From: Colocasia esculenta
Lineage: Eukaryota; Streptophyta; Magnoliopsida; Alismatales; Araceae
Direction: 5' to 3'
Assembly (NCBI GenBank): GCA_014218235.1
Contig: CM024758.1
Span: 74,968,206 to 75,032,205, forward strand
Length of the DNA: 64,000 nt
The notes below the pieces were generated by a model, which saw nothing but the letters and a program-made list of their open reading frames with translations, ran no database searches and was not told where the DNA came from. The first letter of the stretch is position 1. Every line of letters starts with the position of its first letter. Positions 55,545-64,000 of this stretch are shown one piece after another. The position numbers were made by a program, and so were the translations under genes.

Positions 55545-58352
55545 TGTAGTGCCCTAGATTTTTGTTGGATTGAATGATGCAATTGTGTGTATTTTATGCA
55601 TTTAATAGTAAACTGTAACTTTGATGATCTTGACGTCATGATTTACGGACGTTGACTACAGTTAACAGCATGATCGATTGTCGTCTATTATCTGTTAACG
55701 ACAGGGGATTGTGCCATTTATAATTTTCTTGAATATTTGGTTTTTCGGACATATAGTTTGACGACATGATCGATGGACGTCAACTTCATGGTCGACGACA
55801 ACATAGGTTGACGTTAACCTGACTTGCCAGTTTTTTTTGTTACCATTCCGGGGAGAAAAGATTGGCCGTTTCCAAAGCATTTAATGGGAAGATCGGGGCG
55901 TTTTTGGTTCAAGGGTCAGGATTGAAGCTTAGATGGTCTGTAGGAGTCCTTATAAGACCTCGATTTGGCCTTTAGGAAAGAGTTTTTACACTATTTCAGA
56001 GGTAAGAAAAGAGGGCCGAAGGAAGGGTTGATGTGCGGTGTTCGTGCGATCTGAAGCCAACTAAACCAAGGGAGAACTACAAGGATCGTGAGAAGAGGGT
56101 TCTCCAGGCATGGTTGCAGTCCTGGAGGTCGGACCGAGCGTTTGAAGATGGTGTAAAAGAGACTGCCTTGTGACCAAGGCGGGCATCTTCAAATCTTTAC
56201 CCGTGACTCCAGAAGGAGGGTTAGAGGCAAGTAGCATGGGGGAATGGTTTAGGATACTATGTTCTATAGATTTACTATTTTTACAGATTTTTAAACCCAT
56301 GAAATAAAATGTAGGAAGGGGTTAAAGTTTCGTCATTTCATGTGCGGTTTTCTAAGTTTTGTGGTCGGATGAACTAAACATCAACATCGACCGCCGTTTA
56401 GTTCATGTAAACGTCAAGCTTTTGGACGCCTATATATAAATTAACGGCGCTATGTGCCACCGTCAACTGATATTAACGACATGGTATGTTGACGTTAACA
56501 TGTGTAAACGGCATCATACCTTGTCGTTAAGTTCATCAGTGTTGTTTTCTACAAAATTCTGATTCTGTGTATATTCTGTAAACTAGGCATGTGTAGGGTT
56601 TTCGGTTAGGCTCTGTTATGTAAAATCTTTACTGTTATGCAGCAGGAAAATCATGGCAATGATACATGGATTATGTATGGATATTTTAAATTTTTTTCTT
56701 TAATCAAGTAAATAGAAAATAAAATAGGCACAAGCTTGATCCATGTTGTGATGTTTTAATTGAGAATTGTACTTTGTTGGATGGAATTACAGACCCATTG
56801 TGCTCAGTTTTTACACAGTAATTGCATGATCTTTTCACTATTGTACCATGCTAAGTAGTTCAAGTTTATGAGAATTAATCATGAGAAATGATACAGAACT
56901 CAGAAAATTATGAAACTTTATATGTGCAGAGCATGATTAGAAATATAATTTTTATCAAAATTTTGGAATTTTTAGAGCACTGTACATACTGTTATGATTT
57001 TATGAATGGTAAAAATGTGCATGGAAATCAAGTGATGGAGAAAAGAGTATGAATGTTAAACCATGATGAAATCAGTATAAGTAGTATCATGATAGGTTAC
57101 TGTTGTACAATAGAATAATAATTTCAGAAATGAGAAAATGTGTTGTGTAATCTTGCATTATAGTCTTGCTAATTATGCATGATTTTATGAAAAGTATGAT
57201 ATAATTTCATAATTGCATGAAAACATGTATTAAATTTCTAAAGTGATATGGCCTATAAGACATTGCTATTATAGAGATGCCTACATGGAACTACCCATGG
57301 AATGCCCATATGGTAATGGTTCACCTACATGAATTGACTACATGAATCTGTTGGCAACGGATTGAAATCCTGGAGGTAAACATGTTCTACTGGTTAAGGT
57401 GGGAAGGACTTTCCCCGGTATTGCGTAATAACCAAGACTTCATCACTGTTTTGCCTAGGTGATAAGTGAATGTTTTCTCTACATGATCTCTATTAATAGT
57501 GGGGCTATGTCTTGGCAACTATTCCTATATGAAATGAACTACATGCAACATGACAAATGAACTACATGTTACATGATAAATGAACTACATGCTACATGAT
57601 AATTGACTACATGCTACATGATAATTGACTACATGCTACATGATAATTGATTACATGCTACATGACATTAAATACATGTTATAAGACTTTGACTCTATGC
57701 CATGCCACATGAAAATGTTTAATGTTTTGTTATTATGTGATGTTATCCGCATGTTATATGAAGTCTTATTCTACATGATAAGTTATCATCATAAGTAAAG
57801 AGTGAATGCTAAATGAATTAGAGCATGATGATAGGAAGAGCTATATGGTATCAAGGATAAGAAAGGGAATATGCTATCATGTTTTAAAATTTTAGTATAT
57901 GATAAATCTTGAACTATTTTTCCTTGTTGCTTGCTGGGTCTAATAGACTCACACTTGATTAACATTTCAGAAGAGGCTAAGAATATCGAGGAGTTAGTGC
58001 ACTCTGACTCTGAGCGTGAGGACATGGAGGCTTAGTTCTTTTCTTTGAGAGTGTGTTTGAGAGACTATGTATGTGAGAATAAGTTGTAATTTGAACATTA
58101 TGTTATTTTTGGACTTGAACTGTTACTACTTTGGACTATTATAGTTCTTCTTTTATGCTTTAGACTTGGTAGTTGGATACAATGTTAATTGAAAAATAAA
58201 TTTCATATTCCGTTGCAATTTGTTGGAATTTAATTGTCATTTATGTATATCTCAATCTGAACCGATTATTGTTGGATATTTTCCACTGTAATACCACTAT
58301 TGGATCCGATGTTAGTTGGTACAACTGTACCGGGTCTAAGAGGGGCGTTACA
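55545..58352 (+). repeat. 5' LTR of gypsy F
   Basis: 2,808 bases, TGTAGTGCCCTAG...GGGGCGTTACA. TATAAGA at 55951-55957, GC donor-like CCAAG/GCGGGC at 56179, half-site array at about 56390-56530, a block at about 57245-57480 nearly identical to A (7625-7860), six tandem 22-23-bp copies of a ctacatgctacatg unit (57535-57669) and an acceptor-like ACATTTCAG ending 57970. No gene is seen in it. Confidence 0.92.
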
Positions 58353-58498
58353 GAGATTGGTATTAGAGAGTTCCAGGTTGAGCATGTACATAAATGAAAT
58401 ATCAACATTGTGTTCATATCCTTAAGTCTGCATTAAGAATTAGTCCAAGATTTATGTAGAATGATAGGTTATCATAATTAATGCTTGTTTTACAGACT

Positions 58499-61400
58499 AT
58501 GGCTACCCGTGGTCGTAGAGGAGCAGGCTCGGCCCGAGGCGATGAGTCAGTGGGAGGTTCGCAGGCCCCAGCTTAGCAGGCGCCAGATCAGACAGGCGTA
58601 CCCTTACCACCCCCACCACCACCTGTGGACTATGGAGCATTGATGCAAGGACTTGTGCACACGATGCAGACTCAGGCACAGACGGCAGCTGCCTTTCAAG
58701 CGCAAGTGCAGGCTCAAGTTGGTACTTAGGAAGTATTACCAAGTTGTTGAATTGAAGAATCCAACTAAGAACTCGACTTGGATGTAGGCGTAGGCACCTG
58801 CTCATGAGGCAGGCATTGGAGGTGTATCGGTGATGGAGCGATTCAAGCGGATGACCCCACCTTTCTTTAAGGGGGAGAGTGATCCAATCATGGCCGAGAG
58901 TTGGCTGCGGGAGACGGAGAAGATCTTTCGTGCTATACGATGTGCGGAAGAGGAGCGAGTGACATTAGCCACCTATATGCTGCAAGTAATGAAGATTCTA
59001 GAAGTGTTGTGTGTTGTTTCTAGTACACCTTTAGATTTATCTACCTTCTTTTGTAGGAGCGTGCCGATGTGTGGTGGTTGTCAGTACTATGCACACAGTC
59101 CTCCATGGACTGAGTTTGTTCACCTGTTCAGGGCGAAATATATTCCAGAGCATGTGCAGGATCGCATGGAGAAGGAGTTCTTGACATTGACCCAAGGGTC
59201 AATGAGTGTGCTAGAGTATGAGGCTAGATTTGCAGAGCTGGCACAGTATGCACCTCACATAGTGGCTGATGAGCGAAGGAAAGTGAAGAACTTTATCATG
59301 GGTTTGAAGCTGTCCTTGAGGACTAGACTAGTGGCATTTGGGCATCGATCGATGGAGGAGGCATTGTCAGCGGCATGCATGCAGGAAGCTGAGATGGAGG
59401 TATATCTGGAGGAGAAGAGGGCTTCTTTGAAGAGGCCTGGTTCAGCATTTCAGCGGCAGAACAAGAAGAAGATCCCAGTGTTTTCGCCAAGAGCAGTGGT
59501 ACCAGTGAGAGTGGCTGCACCGACTACGAGCAGTGGCATAGTTGCGGAGAAGCCTTTGTGTTCTTAGTGTGGGAAGTGTCACGGAAGAGATGTTTGTTGG
59601 GTGACTTCTGGTAGATGCTTGAGGTGTGGTGACAAGAACCACAAGATCCGTGATTGTCCGAAGATGGCACAGCAAACTGCAGCGGCAGCAGCACCAGCAG
59701 TAGCTAGACCAGCACCGAGAGCAGCAGGGAGACCGAGGGCTCAGGCTCGAGTTTTTGCTTTGGAGAGAGATGAGGCTGAGTTGGCAGAGCACGTCACAGA
59801 AGGTAGGGTTTTGATTATGGGTATGCATGCTCGTGTTTTATTTGATACTGGTGTTGCGCATAGCTTTATCTCCGAGAAATTTGCAAAGGTCTTGACGAAG
59901 GAGAGCGATTTGGTTCCTGAGGTATTGGAGGTTCTGTTATCTGTTCATACTCCAGCCGGAACTATGTTGACTGGGCAATGTTTTTCTTCTCTTCATGTGA
60001 GTATTGAAGAGCGAGATTTGCCTGGTAGCTTTTATCTGTTGAAGATGAAGGACTACGATGCTATTTTGGGCTTAGATTGACTTGAGGAGCATTATGCCCT
60101 TATGGATTGTAGGAGGAAGATCATTATTTTTCGGATTCCTGGTGAAGATGAATTTTTCCATCCTTTACCCAAGACATGACGGGTAAGTTTGTGATCTCAG
60201 CCCTGAAGGCAACCCGGATGTTGAGCAAGGGTTGTAGTGGTTTTCTTGCTAGTGTGGTGATATATGAGGATTCGAAGAAGGCATTGACTGTGGAAGATAT
60301 TGAGATTGTCCGAGATTTCAGTGATGTTTTTCCAGAGGACTTGACTAGTTTGCCCTGCAAAGGAGATTGAGTTTGGTATTGAATTGGTACCAAGTACGGC
60401 ACCTATATCTATTGCTCCTTACCGTATGGCACCAGCAGAATTGGCGGAATTGCAGAAGCAGCTGCAAGAATTACTAGACAAGGGTTTTATTCGGCCAAGT
60501 GTATCACCTTGGGGAGCACTTGTACTTTTTGTGAAGAAGAAGGACGGGTCGATGAGGCTGTGCATTGACTACCGCAAGCTGAATCAGGTGCTTATTAAGA
60601 ACATGTATCCTTTGCCTCGTATTGATGACTTGTTCGACCAATTGCATGGAGCTTCTGTGTTTTCTAAGATTGATCTTCGTTCTGGCTATCATCAAATCCG
60701 AATTAAGCCGGAGGATTCTTCTAAAATGGCTTTCAGGACGAGATATGGGCATTATGAATTCTTGGTCTTACCATTTGGTTTGACGAATGCTCCAGCGGTT
60801 TTCCTGGACCTGATGAACAGGGTTTTCCGGAGGTTTCTTGACTCTTTTGTTGTGGTTTTTATTGATGATGTGCTGATCTACTCACCTGATGAGGAGACTC
60901 CTCGGAAGCATTTGAAGATTGTGCTTGAAGTCTTGAGAACGCACAAACTGTATGCCAAATTCAGTACGTGCAATTTCTGGATGAAGGAGGTTCACTTTTT
61001 GGGGCATGTTATTTCTGGAGATGGTGTTTCTGTGGACCCGGCGAAGGTGAAAGTTGTCCTTGATTGGGAGACACCAAGATCATCTGCCGATATCAGAAGT
61101 TTCCTTGGCTTGGCTGGTTACAATAGAAGGTTCATTGAGGGGTTCTCTTCTATTGCGGCTACCTTGACAAGGCTGACAAGGAAGGGAGTTAAGTTCGAGT
61201 GGACCGAAGCTTGTGAAAGAAGCTTCCAGGAGCTGAAGACTCGGTTGACTACAGCGCCAGTGCTTGTGTTGCCCAATGGTGTGGATTCTTTCTCTATCTA
61301 CACAGATGCTTCAAAGATTGGGCTTGGTTGTGTTCTAATGCAGGGTGGAAGAGTTGTTGCATATGCTTCTAGGCAACTTAAGGAGTATGAGCGCAATTAT

Positions 61401-62253
61401 CCAACTCATGATTTGGAACTGGCAGCAGTGGTCTTTGCTTTGAAAATCTGGAGGCACTATTTGTATGGAGTGAGATTTGAACTTTTCTCTGACCACAAGA
61501 GTCTTAAATATATGTTCTCCCAGAAGGAGTTGAATTTGAGGCAGCGAAGGTGGATTGAATTCTTAAAAGACTATGATTTTGAGCTTACTTACCACCCAGA
61601 GAAAGCCAATGTGGTGGCGGATGCATTAAGCAGGAAGAGGCAGATGTTGCGACAAGACTGGAAGATGTTGGAAGATGCAACGGGTTCATTGGTTGTTCTA
61701 GAGCCACAATTGTGCAGCATGTTCTTAGCTCAGTTGACCATTAGATCTTCTGTGCATGACAGGGTTCTTGCTTTGTACTATTGCAGGAGTTGGTTGGGAA
61801 ATCTGGCATAGTTAGAGATGAAGATGGTGTGATTCGTTTGAATCATCGGGTATGTGTCCCTAATGATGTGGATCTGTGAAATGAGATTCTGGAAGAAGCA
61901 CATAGGTCGTAGTTTTCTATTCACCCAGGCAGTGGGAAAATGTATAGGGATCTGAAGCGTTCATTTTGGTGCTCCGGCATGAAGCGGGATGTTGCAGATG
62001 TTGTAGCTAAATGTTTAATATGTCAGCAGGTAAAGGCAGAACGTCAGCGACCTTTAGGCTTGATGCAGAAACTGGATATTCCATAGTGAAAATGGGAGCA
62101 GATAACTATGGACTTTGTGACTGGATTGCCTAGATCAGCTAGAGGGAATGACTCTATATGGGTGATTGTTGATAGATTCTCGAAGAGTGCTCATTTTCTT
62201 GCTATGAAGAAGAAGCAGTCCATAGAGAGTTTGGCTAGGGTGTACATTGATGG
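58499..62253 (+). pseudogene. Gypsy F gag-pol polyprotein (degenerate)
   Basis: Starts MATRGRRGAG like A. Gag carries a 71-bp insert (58986-59056) with GT...AG ends absent from A. Knuckle CLRCGDKNHKIRDC near 59616; protease LFDTGVAHS near 59840; TGA at 60078-60080; frameshifts near 60170 and 60355; a long clean frame 60384-61811 with reverse transcriptase (FIDDVLIY) and RNase H; a small deletion near 61777; stops near 61877, 61907 and 62083 in integrase. LTR G cuts it just before the integrase catalytic SDRD motif. Confidence 0.9.
58986..59056 (+). other. 71-bp intron-like insert in gag of F
   Basis: In A the codons run CTG CAG GAG CGT (9363-9374). In F CTG CAA is followed by 71 bases beginning GTAATG and ending CTTCTTTTGTAG, then GAG CGT. 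The insert is T-rich and its GT-AG removal would restore A's reading exactly at this point. However, F also lacks about 20 bases downstream (59101-59113), and insert plus deletion together keep the unspliced frame open. No target duplication is seen. Confidence 0.5.
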
Positions 62254-63778
62254 TGTCACGCCCCCAATTTTATTTTAGCAGCGGAATAAATTGGGAGACA
62301 CGACGAACAAGCAAGCATTTAGAACTATAGACCAATAGCTTTTACAAATAGGGCCCACAATGTAATAATCAAATTTTCTTCTTTTATTTATCAAATCGAA
62401 TATTACAACCTCCAATGTCAAATGAAACACTCCTTGCTCACCAATCTATCTCTCTCTCAAAGAAAAGGGAAATTACATTCATGACCAATCTAAATAAAAA
62501 TAAGAATGGACTCTCTAAGTGTACTTCACTCTTGACGCACAAGTCCCATCATTTAGCTTTACCTTCACTACCTGAAATGTTAAAGAGAGTAGGTATGAGC
62601 GCACTCGCCCAGTAGGATTTACATCTTCCAGCAATGATATAAGTATTTACATTTAAAAGATAGAAGGTATGAACATGATATGTACAATGCAATTAAAACA
62701 TCGGTAGTAACATGTGTACAGTGTATCATGCAAGATAGTATGATCAAGAGGAGGTAATGATCAATCTAGCAATAAGATTGTATTCAAGAGTTCAGGATAT
62801 TGTGAACAATGATCTAGCAAGATGGTAACTATATGAACAAGAGCAAGATAACATGTAACAAGATGGCCATTTCACTAGCAAGCATTTTGAGTAACCCACT
62901 CGGAGCACTCCACAAGAATATCACACAGGATCTACTGGTGCCTCATGCAAGTACATCCTTTAGCCACTCGGGTTAAGGACCAGCACACAGTAGCAGGTAA
63001 CAAGCAAGTAAGTTTATCATGTGTAACAAGTACGTGCCATGCCAAGCACCAATCATGATTCCGCACCACGCTAGGCACACGACTTTGTTAGGGGATCAAC
63101 CTAACAATCAACTCTTGGGGTAACGAACATCTTTGGGAAAACTGGGCAATCAACACCTTGGGGTAAACAAGACTTTGTCGAGGGCGAATCCGACAATCAC
63201 ACCCATAGGTAACAGGACTTTGCCAGAATCTCCAGGACCAGATATGGGACCTTAGTCAGGTTCGTATTGCACAACACTGGCATGTGTCCCAATGAGCCCG
63301 TCGACTCATGGGTGACAAGAATGAGTTTTTGAGTCTGTGACTCCAATATCATTACTGTACTTCAAGAGCGTATCACAAGAAGGCAATGTGTGTCAGTAAG
63401 GATAGACTGGTCGAGAAAGTTCAGGACTATCATGTCAATAGTAATGATTATCGAGAGTGTCATGTCAATAATGATATAGAGTTCAAGGATACGTTGGGAA
63501 TAACGAGTCAAGAGTTCAATCTGGAAGCATAACGACACATTTACATAGATTCTATCTTTAATAACTTGGTTTCATGTGTTTTACTCGATCACTCCGAGAA
63601 AGTCAAGATGAGGAGAGAAAGATCTCGTTAAGAATGCCGAGAGAGAAGAGATACAAGCACACTAACTTCCGGGTACTTCATTGGTACAACCTGCTCGTCG
63701 GCCATGTGGGAATCCATGGTCAGAGGAGACTTACGGAGGCCTTGGTCAAGGGGTCACTAGTCCGGCAGAAGGAATATC
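62254..63778 (-). repeat. LTR G (family of the solo LTR at 16461), partial
   Basis: Begins TGTCACGCCCCC after gatgg (62249-62253), the likely target copy, inside F's integrase. It matches 16461 onward, including aacaagcaagcatt and the acceptor-like CACTACCTGAAATG (sense CATTTCAG, ending 62572), and contains the conserved 95-bp block at about 63682-63778. It is interrupted at 63779. No gene is seen in it. Confidence 0.83.
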
Positions 63779-64000
63779 TGTAATGACCCTCTTCATACCG
63801 GTACGATTATACCAATCCCTGTCGGTACAAAGGGCGTCATTACAGTGGGATATTAACCCAACACTAAACGATAGGCTGATATGTACATGAATATCAATTG
63901 AGTACAGCGGGAATAAAAGAAATAACTCATTCTCATTCCATCATCATCACATCATTCCATAGTCTATATAGCAAATGAAAATGACAATGTCCACATTATT
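63779..64000. other. Unidentified sequence breaking LTR G
   Basis: Starts TGTAATGACCCTC. A near-inverted copy (AGGGCGTCATTACA) ends at 63844, giving a 66-base hairpin-like unit with an inner TACCG/CGGTA pair. The following 156 bases are AT-rich and not recognised. It could be the start of another LTR (TGTAATGACC...) or a short foldback insertion; the window ends before this can be settled. Confidence 0.4.

Larger units (their letters stand above)
55545..64000 (+). mobile_element. Gypsy element F (same family as A), cut by LTR G and by the window end
   Basis: 5' LTR (55545-58352), primer site (58358-58368) and degenerate gag-pol to 62253, interrupted in integrase by LTR G. The left flank tcttt is the expected target copy; the other end is outside the window. 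F and A share LTR architecture, gag, pol order and even the location of a stop after protease, but differ in many positions. Confidence 0.9.

Overview
The window is nuclear DNA of a flowering plant, probably repeat-rich heterochromatin. I see no host gene, tRNA, rRNA or microbial operon. Everything assignable is retrotransposon: plant-type L1 LINEs, Ty1/copia elements, and Ty3/gypsy chromoviruses of the Del/Tekay kind (2-3 kb LTRs, tRNA-iMet-type primer sites, integrase ending in a short chromodomain-like tail).

The elements are nested. The oldest layer is a decayed copia element, called H here, seen only as three coding fragments (16398-16460, 19711-20057, 54726-55544). Inserted into H are: gypsy A (1-16397), whose 5' LTR is split by a near full-length LINE (15-5891); a lone gypsy LTR (16461-19710); gypsy B on the minus strand (20058-54725, TSD gaaga); and gypsy F (55545 to the right edge), the same family as A. 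B's pol is split by gypsy C on the plus strand (from 24664). C is split by copia D (28941-48603, TSD tgtat). D is split by gypsy E on the minus strand (33485-44038, TSD gattc). H>B>C>D>E is five layers deep. B also holds a LINE tail (24195-24412) and a solo LTR in its right LTR (51434-54469, TSD ttagg). A large deletion fuses C's reverse transcriptase to B's right LTR near 49375. F is cut by a further gypsy LTR, G (62254), which is itself cut by an unidentified sequence at 63779.

Only E keeps an uninterrupted gag-pol frame (36469-40881, minus), and its LTRs are nearly identical. D is also young but carries three stops, a frameshift and E. The other elements are fossils.

The main new signals are non-coding. 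(1) D carries a textbook splice donor in its LTR (30326/30327) and a textbook acceptor just before gag (32606/32607). Splicing would join an intact 55-codon LTR reading frame in phase to Gag and remove the primer-binding site plus an array of four hairpins that share an identical 19-nt apex on different but base-paired lower stems. (2) Most of the gypsy LTRs share a donor-like site (AAAG/GTAGGTG type) just after a TATA box and an acceptor-like site (CTCAC...CAG) near U5, so most of each 2-3 kb LTR could be an intron. (3) Inside that candidate intron each family has its own array of CG-centred palindromes, helically phased in several: seven pairs of GTGTCGACAC exactly 21 bp apart in E, GCGAC sites at 22/21/22 bp in B and its relatives, and GTCGTT-N11-AACGAC inverted pairs in A and F.

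All of this was read by eye. Family names are motif-based, and the intron, promoter and RNA-structure claims are inferences with stated tests.
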